Shown: positions 1 through 12,339 of the stretch, one piece after another | How the letters are laid out: each line of letters begins with the position of its first letter | Position numbering within the stretch: the first letter of the stretch is position 1 | Notes under the pieces: model-generated | The model's database searches: none | What the model was told of the DNA's origin: nothing | What the model saw: only the letters and a program-made list of their open reading frames with translations | Made by a program: the position numbers and the translations under genes | Source of the DNA: Elysia marginata | Lineage: Eukaryota > Mollusca > Gastropoda > Plakobranchidae | Length of the DNA stretch: 55,542 nt | Direction: 5' to 3' | Assembly: GCA_019649035.1 (NCBI GenBank) | Contig: BMAT01002918.1 | Coordinates: 64,953 to 120,494 of the forward strand

Positions 1-90
1 CTCTCTCTCTATCTATCTATCTATCTATCTCTCTCTCTGTCTGTCTCTCTCTCTTTCTCATTTCTCTCTCTCCCCCTCTCTCTCTCTCTG
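1..90. repeat. (CT)n/(CTAT)n microsatellite
   Basis: The window opens inside a CT tract with short CTAT and CTGT interruptions. It is cut by the window edge, so its full length is unknown. Any reading frame through it on the other strand is only repeat translation. Confidence 0.95.
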
Positions 91-851
91 TTTGTGTATA
101 CCGCGCGCGCAGTGTTAAGTTCACAATCTTGGCTTGTTGAAACTACCCAGCGATTTAAATAATTCACTCTAATGCAATCGTCGGGAATGTGAATATTTTG
201 CTGCGGATTCAAACCATGGAAAACCTTAGGATCTCAAAATAAACGTGACAGAAGGACAAAAAGTTAATAGACTTTACTGTCTAAATCTAAATAATGCAAT
301 AAGATAAACTAGCATATCTTTTCATGAACAACTCGTTCAGGAATGCTGTATTCATTTGAATAATGGCATAAGGAATGCTTTCGAAACATTTGCATTTTTA
401 GCCTCTGGGCAGACATGTGTTATTATAAGCTCAATATGCAATGAGAACTTCATTACCGAGAGAAGCCGGTGACTCAAAGTGAGCTTGTAAAGACAGAAAC
501 ATGACGTAAAGTGTTTAATGTTTGTCCAATATTCCTGTCTTCAATTATCTCTTGTTTAATATATTAACACTGAGTGGACGTGCAGTGAGAAATGAAATTC
601 CGGTCTATCAGGCAACAGGAAATAAAAACATTGCAATAACTTGTTTTTGTTTCTTTCATTCAAAACCCCTAGAATTTCTTGTTTAAATTATTACTTGCCA
701 TGTAAACTTGCCCTAGAATGTGAATCAAATAGGTATAATTCATATTTGAATGTATTAAGCGATAACAGATATTTGTGTTGTTTTTGTGGGAGAAAAACAA
801 GTAACAATAAAAGCAACACAAAAAGTAGAAAAAATGGTAGCAGCAACATCC
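91..851. other. AT-rich stretch, no gene seen
   Basis: Unique-looking AT-rich sequence. I see no open frame of note, no RNA gene and no repeat. Confidence 0.6.
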
Positions 852-1303
<452 letters not shown>

Positions 1304-1979
1304 GGGAGGAGGAGAGGTAGGACTTAAGTTGTACAAATAGATGTAATTGCTGTAGTAGTTAGAGATGATGAGATATAAATAGTTTTGCAAAAGCCCATGG
1401 TGTCGTATCTACCAAATCCCATAATTCCATTCTATCTTAAAAAATTAAGTTTCAAGAACAGTGGCGTTGTCCAGAAAGATCAAAGATGACATTAAATAAA
1501 TACAATACTTACAGTGAGAAATGCCTTTACTCAACATTTTAAAAGGGAACGAGCTTCACTGATCTGAACTATAGTAAACGATATTTAACAAACGTTATAC
1601 AATATTTCTTCTGCTCGCTCTAAATTGAATTATAAACTATGAAAAAATTCAAACATATTTTTGACAACTCAATGCCTTCTTTTGCTCAGAGCCTGTCTAT
1701 ATATAGATTTGTATTTTTTTCATTAAATCAAAACAAATGTAAGTGAAGAGAAAGATTTAAAATAAAATGTTTTTGGTTTCAAATACTACACCCGCTCACT
1801 TTCATTATTCTCAAGTCGAAGCAGTTCGAGGAAGGGAGAGTTTATTCTCATTTTATTAAAGATACCGATGTCGAGTTCTCTAGTGTATGGAAATAAAATA
1901 ATTATTCCTTTCGGAAGTTTCAGCCCGCTAAGCTTTCCTGAAAACACTCCATTTGAAGTACCGGTGGAGCAATAAGCGC
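1304..1979. other. AT-rich stretch, no gene seen
   Basis: Nothing recognisable: no long open frame, no tRNA-like element and no inverted repeat worth naming. Confidence 0.55.
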
Positions 1980-2780
1980 GCTTCTAATTTCCGATACTGT
2001 CTCCCTCTCTTTTTCCCTCTCCCCTCTCTCCTTTAATTTCTTCTCTTTCTCCCTTTCCGTCTCTGTTGTTTAGTATATTCTCTCTCTCAGTCGGCCTCTC
2101 TCTTCTTTCCCGTGCATTTCTCTTTGCTTTTCATCTTCCGGTTACTTTAGGTGTATTTTTTTTCTAGTTGTGAAAATTTTTCTTTTCGATTTTTTTTTAT
2201 TTCGTTTCCTATCTTTTGACCGTTTTTTCTTCCTGTTTCAAATCCTTTCTTCGGTTCTTTTTGGCACTTTATGTCTTTTTTTTTTTATTCATTTCTATTT
2301 GTCTGACCTTGTTGGCAGAATTTGTCCATTGACTCTCGTTACATACGTCTATTTCCATTTTCTGTCTGACACACTCTTTAATTCCCTATTTCGCGATTTT
2401 ACTATTTATCTTTAGTTTTGTAACTTTTTCACTGAGCTTGTTGTAAGTTCCTATTGAAACATTTTGTCGGTAGCCATCTTTCACTTTCAGTGTCACAATT
2501 TGTCTGAGTTTTTTCTATCCTCTGTTTTGTCACTTTTTTTATCTTTAAGCACCATTGTTTTCATAAAAAAACAACCGCATACCTCTAGCTCATTCGTCTC
2601 TCATTCATTAAATCTCTCCAATTTCTTGCTTGATTTTTATATTGTCCTATCTCCTTCTTTATTCTGTATGAGATAGGACATTATTAAACTGAGACAACGA
2701 GTTATAAACACATATGATGAATCTCTCGACCCCTCTTTATCTTTAGATTTTTCAATTTGTTTATCCCACCAATCTAATTT
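1980..2780. repeat. Pyrimidine-rich low-complexity block
   Basis: The plus strand is dominated by T and C in irregular order for about 800 bases. Open frames here encode Phe/Leu/Ser-rich strings that simply mirror the base composition, so I do not call them genes. Confidence 0.7.
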
Positions 2781-2929
2781 TTGTCACCCGGCTTTTACGT
2801 ATTAACTCAGCGCATCAGCTTTGAAGAAAGAATTTTCTCTAATCTGGGCCAGCGATTTTCTATTATAAAATCCCCATCACTCCACCCTGTCCCATCACGA
2901 GTTATCTATCTTGTATCTCTGAATTTTTT

Positions 2930-3166
2930 TTCTCGGAGGGCAGCTATTCTCCGTTTTCAGGAGTACCATCTTCCGGCGTGCAGAGTTTCCCACCAATAAC
3001 CCTCTCGGGGATCACAAACCTAAGTCTCGCGGATGCCCTTCCACTAATTGTGTTTTTCAGTGTGTGCATCCACCATGATCTCAGCGTTTCTATGAGACCG
3101 AACTGTAACGCTACCGTCAGCCCTGAGAGATGTTTTTCTATTTTAACTCTTGAGTGGAAATAAGAT
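2930..3166. other. GC-raised patch with overlapping open frames, coding status unknown
   Basis: This patch is clearly richer in G and C than its surroundings. It is open on the plus strand (stop TAA at 3161-3163) and on the minus strand (an ATG at 3183 reads to about 2944). The plus frame follows an acceptor-like TTTTTCAG at about 3053-3060 and would encode a short Cys-containing C terminus with an NAT glycosylation motif. Frames open on both strands are common when GC rises, so neither is trusted. It could be a fragment of a dispersed repeat or an old exon. I recognise no family. Confidence 0.2.
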
Positions 3167-5012
3167 GGATTAGTCAAGATCATATGTTTGACAAACATTA
3201 TTTACATCGATTCTGACGAAAGTTAGCCCACGATGCATGCACACCTATGTTTAAAAGTACACGACTGGTCAAAATAAGAGGTGAAATAACTAAGTATGGA
3301 CAAAAAACCTGCTTGTTGTAAAATTTCACATAATATCCTTCAAAACAAGACACTTTTAAAAATGACATTTATTTAATTTATATTATGTTGGTGAAAAACA
3401 TGTGGAGTAACAAAGATAGAACTACCATGTCACTTTGTGTAACATTATATATCCAAAGATAGCCCAAAAGGATAGAAAAATGTTTTTTTTTAAAATATAT
3501 TGACTATTCGTTATATTAGCGAAGTTTTTTTAATAGATTAGTACTTTTTAGTCTTTTCACAATGTAGGTAGTTGATGCAAAAATATCCGCCTCCGCTTAA
3601 AAGAGAAACTGAATGATTTGCGCTGAAAAAACTTCTTTTCTTAAATATTTTGCTCCGATCTTTACAAACAAATCAATTATTTCTTACAAAGACTGTAGGC
3701 TCTCTGAAGAATTATCAGACTCAGTTTTCTAGTCATAACTTCTCATAGTGTCTGACTAGGAGCTTAACAAAAACACAAATGTAATTAGGCCTGTCTATTC
3801 CTAAATCGTCTTTTCATTATTATAAAGCCTATTTTGTTTGGCTATGCTGGTGTTCTTTATTTTTAGAGGAATTTTAATGCAAGGGTCGGAACGGTAAGAG
3901 TTACGCGAAGACTCTCCAGTTAATTGTGCCTCATAGCCAAAACGAAATACTATTTAATGTCGTCGCACAGCATTTGTAAAAATTAAAAAACACATCATTT
4001 TGTTAGTTAAATATTGACCTATCAGATACACATGTAATTAAAACACCTTTACCGCTACCTTTTCATAATTACCTAAACGCCAGAACATAATTTGTTATAC
4101 ATATATAAAAAAGCAGCAACAACATAATTATAAGGCAGTGGTTTCAGAAAATATTTTCAATCGTTATTTCTGAACAATTCTCCGGGATGAGCTCACAGAT
4201 TGACGACTCCTACTCATTAATTTTACCAGCCCGCATCCTAAATCCAGAAACCCCTCGCACTCACGTAGAGAATTAGAGAAACCAGCGGTCTCAGACAACT
4301 TAAAAAACAGCCCTCAATCCAAATACCGATTTTGTAATTGCCCAAAACACGTCCCTAGTACAATTCTGTACGGCAAACCGTCTTTCCTTTTTTTTCTGTA
4401 GCGATGAACTTTCAGAGCTGGCGTGTTTTTCGAACTGTTGATAATACTAAAATTATTTCGTGCTCTGTCTCAATTTCGTTGAGATTTTTTTTTCAAGTCA
4501 TTCAATGCTAGTAAAAAAAAGTAAGAATTTTGTAGTGGTCTTCAGGAAATATCGAAATGAAAGCTCAAATCATTATTATGGGCTTTCTCAAGTAAAATAT
4601 TGCGTGATTTATAGCTTCAAAGAGAGAAAGAGTTAGCAAAAGAGACGAAATTAATATATAAATAGATGAGATTCATTGAAAAGCAAAGAAGTGCTGATTT
4701 TAAGACTAAAAAAGAAAAAAGGAAAAAAAGATAGAAAGAAAGAGAGAGATATATAATAAAAAATGTAGCTTGACAATTTTGCGTTATTTTTTTTTTTTAC
4801 CGTTTTTCATTTAAATACGCCGTATTCTATCTAATACAAGATAGTGGTTGTCTTTCATTTAAAACAAAAAAAATCAAAACTGGCTGGCTGGCTGTCCAGA
4901 GGCTGAGTAGCTTGGGTTTGAGGTTGAGTTAATGAACAAATTGTTTTTACCACACTCATGCGTCATTATTCTTATATATACATTTCAACTCTTTATCTTT
5001 CTGTTTTCATAG
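3167..5012. other. AT-rich stretch, no secure gene
   Basis: Mostly unique AT-rich DNA, with a purine-rich, A-rich run at about 4620-4750. One tiny exon-like segment (3867-3893) sits between TTTTTAG and GTAAGA and is reported as a finding only. A polypyrimidine tract ends in ATAG at 5012. Confidence 0.5.
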
Positions 5013-5460
5013 GCCCAAGCATATCTTGCCTCTTTGACAAGGACTTTCCAATGCTTCGGTCAAGGCTATATAGAACTTGACTCTATCTTGGGCAGCGAAG
5101 GACTCTCAAAGACTTTAAATTACTCTACTTGTAGAGAGCCAAATAAGATTTAGAGAAAATCCAAAGCTTGGTTTCCGAGAGTCCGTCTCCTGGCATCTTA
5201 CTACTGGCACCACCTTTCTAACCCGACCTTGTACTCGGGCGAATATCGGTGACAAATGCGACACCAGAAGTGGCAACACTCAAAGCGATCAGGGACTGTC
5301 AAACAGTGAGTGACGCGATAGACCGATACTAGGCTAGAGACTGACGATCAGGGACCTGCTATTGATTGCGTCAACTCGATCAGAGCCGTAGAGAAGGAAA
5401 TTCCCAACTCCTACAGACAGTATGGTTTATAAGCTCGAGGAGATGTAAGGCTTATAGGCA
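5013..5460 (+). other. GC-raised block: possible exon or LTR/leader remnant
   Basis: The block starts right after a strong acceptor-like tract (TTTCTGTTTTCATAG). It is then open for 46 codons to a TAG at 5151-5153. The following 300 bases stay GC-raised and contain GACACCAGAAGTGGCAAC, which looks to me like the leader just after a retrovirus-like LTR in Gypsy-type elements. A TATA-like CTATATAGA lies at about 5066. No second LTR and no gag/pol frame follow, so a solo LTR, a truncated element or an ordinary host sequence are all possible. The LTR idea rests on motif memory only. Confidence 0.2.
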
Positions 5461-6770
5461 ATAGCCCTTTATGCACTAAAACTTAACTATAAAGTATTTT
5501 TTATTTAAAATGTAATAGATGAGTATTAAACATTGTTGCGATGAATTTAAATTTTACGTTCTTAAGTAAAATATTTAAAGATTTAGTTTCTTGTATTTCT
5601 CCAGGGGCGATTGTCGGAGAGAAAAGTGTCTATTTTGCACTTTGAATCCAAATTCTTTTAGCAGCGAAAATAAAAGGACCGGTTAGTTAAGTCGGCCTTT
5701 GATCATCGTTTTCATAACAGTGCGGAATGTATTTTGATTGTCTCGATATAATGTGGCACACTTCTTAGACTTCCAATTTTCATACAAAGCCATATTCAGC
5801 ATTGACATTCTATACAAAAAGACAAAGTGGGTAACGTGTTGTATTAATCTCTCTGAAGTTAACGAGACCTAAATTCCGATCAAATCAGAGCAATGCAAGC
5901 CACCAAAATTACCATACCTTACCCTTAACATTTTCAAGAGTATCGGAACGAGCTTTATCAAGAACTAAAAATTTGATTTTCGGTAAGCTTGTGAGGACCG
6001 TTGCAACCAAGAAGATTCTATATATACGAGAATTCTTCTTAAAACCCTAATCGAGATTTTTTTTAAAATCAAGATACCACCAGGTAGGGCCTACATAGTC
6101 GGCTTTACGAAAACGAAATGCACTAATTTTCAAGTTTCAAAGATAATCTTATGACACTATCATCAATCACTCCATGTTCCATGCTCCAGGCTCTATACTC
6201 CCAATAAGACAACAAACTTGGCATAACACTGATTATAACAAAGTCCACCCAATGCAGACAGCAATATATTGCTCCCTACACACCAAGGACGGAGCGGTTT
6301 AGCTCTAAGTCCCAAGATAAACAGAATAACAATTAGATCTAAGTCACTTGAGAGGGAAGCTTCGCAGTGCGTGCAGTTCGCATGAGGTTTTATCCTGTCC
6401 TTATTTTATATGAGATAAATCAATGTAATATTCAAGCGAAGTTTGGTCGGTTTGGTTTTTCCCTGGTCTGTTTTATATCAAAGACAAACGCAATAATTTA
6501 TGAAGTTTCATCATCATAATGAATTTAGGCACCTCTCTAAAGATCTGCTTTAAGAGCCTAATGGATAAGCAAATAAGATGAAAATTTACTAGAAGCTCCC
6601 CAAATGCCTCTAGATTGAGCTAGTTTAAACAAAGTCTCTCGACCGATTTATGGACCTGATAAGTAGTAAATAATGATTAAATATATTTCGCAGCGAAGTT
6701 TCAGGTAGAGGTAGGTAAACAGTACCTTGATGTCTCTTACCTGGAACGTTTTTTTTTTAATTTTACAGAC
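5461..6770. other. AT-rich stretch, no gene seen
   Basis: No open frame, RNA gene or clear repeat. The segment ends in a strong acceptor-like tract (run of T, then AATTTTACAG). Confidence 0.5.
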
Positions 6771-6791
6771 TGAGCCTGTGATCTGAGATCA

Positions 6792-7150
6792 ATGGAGGAC
6801 AATATGCCCACAAGACTTACGCTTCAGTAGCAGCTTTATATTGACCATCTTACGAAAGCCATCGGAGCGAAATACCTCTCGGACTCGCTAGAAGCAATTA
6901 TGGGACGTGAACACGAAATGGCACGGACGCGTTTTTTCCTCACTCCTCACTAAAGTATTCATTTTGACTACATAGATATTTTGGAATGAAGAACAGCAAT
7001 TCGTTTCGATTATTTCATTGTTTTCAGAACTTGATTTTTTATAGAGCCGGTGGCAGCTTAAGATTCATTGAGGACATTAATGTGTCGGCTATCAGCCATG
7101 TCCTCGAATCCTATTCGGTGCAGTCGGCGAATAAACTTGAGGTCTCATAG
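6792..7150 (+). other. Two GC-raised, exon-like open segments
   Basis: From ATG 6792 one frame reads to TAA at 6951-6953, broken once by TAG at 6828. A second segment, 7028-7147, begins just after TTGTTTTCAG and stays open for 40 codons to TAG at 7148. Both predicted peptides have mixed, protein-like composition and both follow good acceptor-like tracts. However, an open run of 40 codons after a chosen acceptor is expected often by chance, and there are no good donors. A nested inverted repeat (GAGGACAT...ATGTCCTC, with GGCT/AGCC inside) covers 7070-7105. I recognise no protein family. This may be a decayed gene or repeat fragment. Confidence 0.18.
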
Positions 7151-8133
7151 TTCTGGCTTATACATGCCTGGTGGAGTTTTGTATGTGCGAAGAGGCCTGA
7201 AACCGCCATATTAACTAAGCAATCAACTATAGCAAGTGACTTTTTTTACTTCATTCTCTCTTTAATCTTATTAAATATTGGAGGAAGAAAATCGCATTAC
7301 AGAGCTACCTATACAAAGATTCCTAATTTGTTGAATCCACACTTCTACAAAAGTTTAACAAGAGGTTGATAAAATATGATTATGATGAGTTTTTTCGCCC
7401 ATATGACAATATTTTTGCTCTAGCCAAACAAACTATTAAAAACATAATTAAAGATGCTACACAGTGTTTCAATAACATAAAGTCGTAACTGATTTCACAA
7501 GATTGAGAAAATATTTTTAAAATTATTCATAGGCATATGAAAAGTTCTAAACAATGCCACAGTAGGTGTACTCGACTCAGCCCCTGAAATATTAAAACAT
7601 TGTGTAGCCTTTTCTATCATTAAAACCCCGCATACAAAAGTGTCGCTTTAATACTAAAATGAAACTGGTTTGTGGAGGTAACAAAACAATATATTATATG
7701 CAGTTAGATTGTTTTCTAATAACCATACTGCAGTGGTTTTAATCAAGTGCGATATCGATAAACGAAGTAAAAGAGAAATATTGATTCGATACTGCCCAAT
7801 GTTTGCACTCCGCAACATAGTCACGAATAAAAAAGCGATAGATTCAAGAACAGCAATACAAAGAAATGTAGAGAAGAGAATAAGTTGAAAACGAAAATAA
7901 AAAAGGACGCAGCAAATGAAATAAAAGTTTTAAGTTGTCCTTAAGTTGCGTCAGAGACAGGCTTTGTTGTTTGTCTCTTCTAAGAGAGGGTAAAAACACC
8001 TGTCACAGCTGATAAACAATAACTAGCAAAACTGATTTTGACTCATTTACATGACATATATTTAAGGTTCAACGTGTCCTAAGCATTGACATGTTTTCCT
8101 TTCCGTTTCTCGATTAATGATCCGAATCTTTAT
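7151..8133. other. AT-rich stretch, no gene seen
   Basis: Nothing supported beyond base-composition noise. Confidence 0.5.
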
Positions 8134-8152
8134 CCGAGCCTTATCGGCTCGG
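8134..8152. other. Short perfect hairpin
   Basis: CCGAGCC and GGCTCGG pair perfectly across a 5-base loop (TTATC). It sits just upstream of the unexplained open frame that follows. No T-run comes after it, and no function is claimed. Confidence 0.4.
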
Positions 8153-8190
8153 GTTCAGCCAGATACAAAGACAAAGAAAGATATCCGTAC

Positions 8191-8508
8191 ATGACTCTAT
8201 CTGCCCTACCCCGAGCGCTATTTTTTCACCGCCCAGGGCCTGGAGACTACAGATGGTCTCTGGAGACCTACAAGATTAGATCTATACTTGCCTCACACGT
8301 GATTGCTAAATGTTTGATGAGCTCGCGCCAAAACAATCAGATGCCGGTCCAAATAGTAGAGGGTATATACAGCGTCAAAGAGGTAAACCCTTCCCGCCTA
8401 GAAGTTCCAATGTGTTGTACGTCTCTTGAGTCGATCGGAGTCGTTTACGAGATTACGCCATCCTTATCAATGGAGGGTATTATCCCAACCTTATCTAGCT
8501 CATTATAG
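8191..8508 (+). CDS. Unrecognised 105-codon open frame
   Basis: The first ATG in this frame is at 8191, and the frame also stays open upstream to 8086 without an ATG. It ends at TAG 8506-8508. The predicted 105-residue peptide has mixed composition, no signal peptide, no membrane segment and no motif I recognise. The patch is much richer in GC than both flanks, which lowers stop frequency and makes the open run less surprising. An exon, a fossil repeat and chance are all possible. No promoter, donor or poly(A) signal ties it to a transcript. Confidence 0.18.
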   Translation: MTLSALPRALFFHRPGPGDYRWSLETYKIRSILASHVIAKCLMSSRQNNQMPVQIVEGIYSVKEVNPSRLEVPMCCTSLESIGVVYEITPSLSMEGIIPTLSSSL

Positions 8509-10470
8509 AATTCTGTCTTTCAATCGCCAACGTCATTAATTTAAAGTCTATCCCCGTCCCTTTCTCTTCCTCTTCTGTCTTTCTGTTACAATTATAGTCA
8601 ACGGATGTGTGACAGAGGTGCGTTGCGCATACTGACATAACGTATTTATACAAGTAACTGCTCATCACAAACGAAGAACATCTCTAGTTCTATAGCTATC
8701 ACTAGACGGCGTTTAAAATCACCCAAGAATTTTTTTTCACAATTAAATAAATTCATCAAAAGCTAAGACCTGTATATATGTTTTTATTTGTTGTTTTTGT
8801 TTTTGTTGTTTTTTCTTGTTTTTTTTTCTTGGAAATCCTTTCAAATAAAGTTAAACTTTGGGGAAAAAAACCTTATCACTTTCGCCTCTCCTCTCACCAG
8901 TCGCATTTCCCTTCTCCCAGTAGACTAAAACAGTGTTATGAGACAGACTCTTGAATCACCTACGGCTGCAGCAGCAGCTAGCCTGATCAGAATAATGCAT
9001 AATGCAGATTGAAGGAGCAAGGCTTAAAGGTCAAAGAGGCTTATGCACAGCGGTGGCTTCAGCTTATTTTTGAAATGCAATAAAATTTGATCCTCTAGAA
9101 ATAAACTTGAAATGCATTGAGGAAGTTCAAATCAGAGTCCTGTATTTTCCTGTTGTTTATTGCTTTTTTTTAAAAATCGGATTCGCTTTCTCGCATTGTT
9201 GAAAACAGAAGCATTAGTATTGTTTTATTTGTTATGTCTTTTAGAATGAGGAACCATATATTTTGTTCAATTTATGCACACTAATGTAATGTGTACCCTC
9301 TTGCAGTCAGACGTCACTCGATTCTACACTAGAGCTAACTTTTTAAAATTTGTATCAAAGTTAAACATGTAGTATTTTACTATTTCTCTTCCATGCCGTG
9401 TTATTTATTCCATTTGCTGTACTAATTTTTTAACTTCAAAAATATGTGCACAGAACAGACAGCCTTTTTGCGAAGTTGAAAAGAAAACCACGCCCCTTGT
9501 TTAGTGTTTACAAGCATGTGTTGGGGCTTTCTTTAGGGTACTTACACACATATATCGCTGTAAATTATTCGAATTCAACAAAACACAGTAAACGAAATAC
9601 ATCATTATAAGAGATACAGATCTGCAAAAGCTAGACAAAGATTAAAAACTTTTAAAAGATCATGTTGCTCCGAAAAATTTGATTTAGTACTTGTATTAAG
9701 AATTTCAAAACTTCATGTTCTATTTAAAAAACGAGAGAACCTTTTTAAACTTCCTTGAGAAGGACTATCGTAAATTTAGGAGGTTGCTAAGATTAAAAAA
9801 CATTAAGCACTATGTCGCAAAACTACGAAAGCTGTTATTTAAAAATTTACCTCGCCAAAAAAGAAACTACAGCATCCATTTTAACACGAATTCAAAATGA
9901 TGACGCAAAGTCTAGAAGTTAAAGTAACTCAAATCTTAATAACTGTTATATGCTGTAAAACTTGATTTTAGTTCTCCGTGACAAGAAATTCGTGTGCGAA
10001 TATATTTCGGGACGTAAGCTCTTATTTGTTTATTTTGGACTTCCATCTCTGCAAATGTTTTCTTTTTGTATTTGTAAGCTGTACGATTCCCGGATTAAAT
10101 CTCTTGGAGGACAAAACTTGTCATGAATCTATATCTTTATAAGCTAACACAGCAAACAACGTCTAGATTGCATCGTTACAAAATCTTACAAAGCCAAATT
10201 AATAAAGTCCCTTCTGTCACGTTTGTATAAAAATTCATCTTTGTCAATTCATGTATCTCCACCTTTTGTGTGAGAGTATCACTAGTTACGTCCTCTTTTC
10301 AATCTTGTTCTCTTTCAAGCTCATCGTTACCATACCCAAACATGAAAGCTTTTGGCATCTCTGTCTGTTCCAATCAGTAATTTTTTAGCTAACACATTTT
10401 TTTTCATCGATCAAGCTCTATCTACCCTCTTTCACTACTTTACCACTCACATTTCCAGCTTTTTTCACCC
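8509..10470. other. AT-rich stretch, no secure gene
   Basis: No supported gene. A 61-codon Lys/Arg-rich frame at 9715-9900 reflects A-rich composition. Around 9490-9535 there is a CCACGCCCC box next to GTGTTTAC (KLF-like and forkhead-like words), which I note but do not call. Confidence 0.45.
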
Positions 10471-11129
10471 NNNNNNNNNNNNNNNNNNNNNNNNNNNNNN
10501 NNNNNNNNNNNNNNNNNNNNNNNNNNNNNNNNNNNNNNNNNNNNNNNNNNNNNNNNNNNNNNNNNNNNNNNNNNNNNNNNNNNNNNNNNNNNNNNNNNNN
10601 NNNNNNNNNNNNNNNNNNNNNNNNNNNNNNNNNNNNNNNNNNNNNNNNNNNNNNNNNNNNNNNNNNNNNNNNNNNNNNNNNNNNNNNNNNNNNNNNNNNN
10701 NNNNNNNNNNNNNNNNNNNNNNNNNNNNNNNNNNNNNNNNNNNNNNNNNNNNNNNNNNNNNNNNNNNNNNNNNNNNNNNNNNNNNNNNNNNNNNNNNNNN
10801 NNNNNNNNNNNNNNNNNNNNNNNNNNNNNNNNNNNNNNNNNNNNNNNNNNNNNNNNNNNNNNNNNNNNNNNNNNNNNNNNNNNNNNNNNNNNNNNNNNNN
10901 NNNNNNNNNNNNNNNNNNNNNNNNNNNNNNNNNNNNNNNNNNNNNNNNNNNNNNNNNNNNNNNNNNNNNNNNNNNNNNNNNNNNNNNNNNNNNNNNNNNN
11001 NNNNNNNNNNNNNNNNNNNNNNNNNNNNNNNNNNNNNNNNNNNNNNNNNNNNNNNNNNNNNNNNNNNNNNNNNNNNNNNNNNNNNNNNNNNNNNNNNNNN
11101 NNNNNNNNNNNNNNNNNNNNNNNNNNNNN
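10471..11129. other. Assembly gap (659 N)
   Basis: A run of N. Frames that appear to cross it are artefacts. The right edge enters a GAA repeat, so the gap was probably caused by a simple-sequence array. Confidence 1.
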
Positions 11130-11175
11130 GAAGAAGAAGAAGAAGAAAGAAGAGGAAGAGAGAAGAGGAGATGAA
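11130..11175. repeat. (GAA)n purine tract at gap edge
   Basis: GAA repeats grading into GAGGAAGAG start at the first base after the gap. The unread gap sequence is likely to be more of the same. Confidence 0.8.
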
Positions 11176-11621
11176 GGAAAAAGTGACTGTGATAAAAACT
11201 AATGACACACAGCCATACAAACATATACAACTTATGAAGCAGAAATATAGATGTCCAGGAAAAAATATTAAAAAATATTTTGGTAAAAGATAAGTTTTTT
11301 CTTATTATATTCTAAAGTCTGATGTTTGCTCTTTGGCAAAAGCCATTTTCGTTAAAAGCAAAACAGGACATTCAAGTGAGCTGCAATCGATATATCATCT
11401 ATCACCGAGCTCTCAGAGAAAAATCTTTTCTGAGGTCATTGCCAAGAGTTTTTTAGTTAGAGAAAATTGATTTCGAGTCCCCAACCTCAAATAAAATCTT
11501 CTTTGCTTCTGTGCTTAAAAAAGAAAAAAAAATGTTGTTCTCTCTGTAGGCTTTCCATTCAATGTAATGGAATCTATAAATGCTAAGGGCAACGATTCTT
11601 ACTAAAACGACTGGGCAAAAC
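11176..11621. other. No gene seen
   Basis: AT-rich sequence without a supported feature. Confidence 0.5.
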
Positions 11622-11758
11622 AAATGATTGAAAGACTTTAAAGGTATGAAATTAGCAGTGGAGAGAAGCAGGCTTTTTAGTGGAAATCGCCCGAAATATC
11701 TGCCTTTAGTATGATTCGAACCTTCGACTTATAAATGCATCGGCACCCACCACCATGC
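11622..11758 (-). repeat. SINE-like repeat with B box, copy 1
   Basis: This segment matches 12033-12168 along nearly its whole length with scattered substitutions and small indels. Read on the minus strand it contains GAAGGTTCGAATCAT, an excellent Pol III B box (GGTTCGANNC). A GTGGGTGCCGAAGC-like upstream part could descend from the tRNA D-arm/A-box region, but a clear A box is not visible. I infer a tRNA-derived SINE or its remnant. A local duplication that happens to include the box is the alternative. Confidence 0.55.
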
Positions 11759-12032
11759 TACTTAGAGAAACATAGCTCATACCATGTCGCCACTACGCTC
11801 CTTAAAAAGGAGTTTCATGGCGAAGGTCCTTGCTTCGCCTCTCTAAGAGACTCGCCTTCTTGAACGGGAAGATCCAAATCCGCCAAAGGCAACCATTTTA
11901 AATCCCGAAGCACACCAACACTTAGCCATAAACAACAAACACAGAGAACAAACGATGGCATTTAAGGTATGCCTCATATGAATTATAGATCTAGAGATCA
12001 TGATAAATAGTGGTGGCAGCCACTCCGCAATC

Positions 12033-12168
12033 AAATGATTGTAGAACTTTAAAGGTATGAAATTAGCAGTGGAGAGAAGTAGGCTTTTAGTGGAAATGCT
12101 TGAAATGTCTGCCTTTAGTATGATTCGAACCTTCGACTTATAGATGCTTCGGCACCCACCGCCTTGCC
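12033..12168 (-). repeat. SINE-like repeat with B box, copy 2
   Basis: Second copy of the 11622-11758 repeat, about 410 bases downstream and in the same orientation. It shares the AAAGGTATGAAATTAGCAG core and the B-box end. The sequence between the copies is unrelated to the repeat, so two insertions or an old segmental duplication could explain them. Confidence 0.55.
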
Positions 12169-12339
12169 AAAACAAACTCACCTCTGCGCAACATCTAGCG
12201 AGCTCACTTTTGAATTTCCTAAATTTCTGTACCGTTACTTATTGCTCTGATGATTACGAAAGCGCTGTTGTCACTTATATTGATGGGTATCCCTACTTAT
12301 AACTTAAGATAATACAAGAAAAGCCCTCAAAAACTAAAA

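Noticed and set aside
2170-2676. Phe/Leu/Ser-rich open frames
   Set aside because: Composition matches the pyrimidine-rich DNA. No ATG-supported start or motif.
9715-9900. 61-codon Lys/Arg-rich frame
   Set aside because: Follows A-rich composition and is short, with no supporting signals.
10352-11293. Long frames on both strands
   Set aside because: They cross the N gap, so their openness is an artefact.
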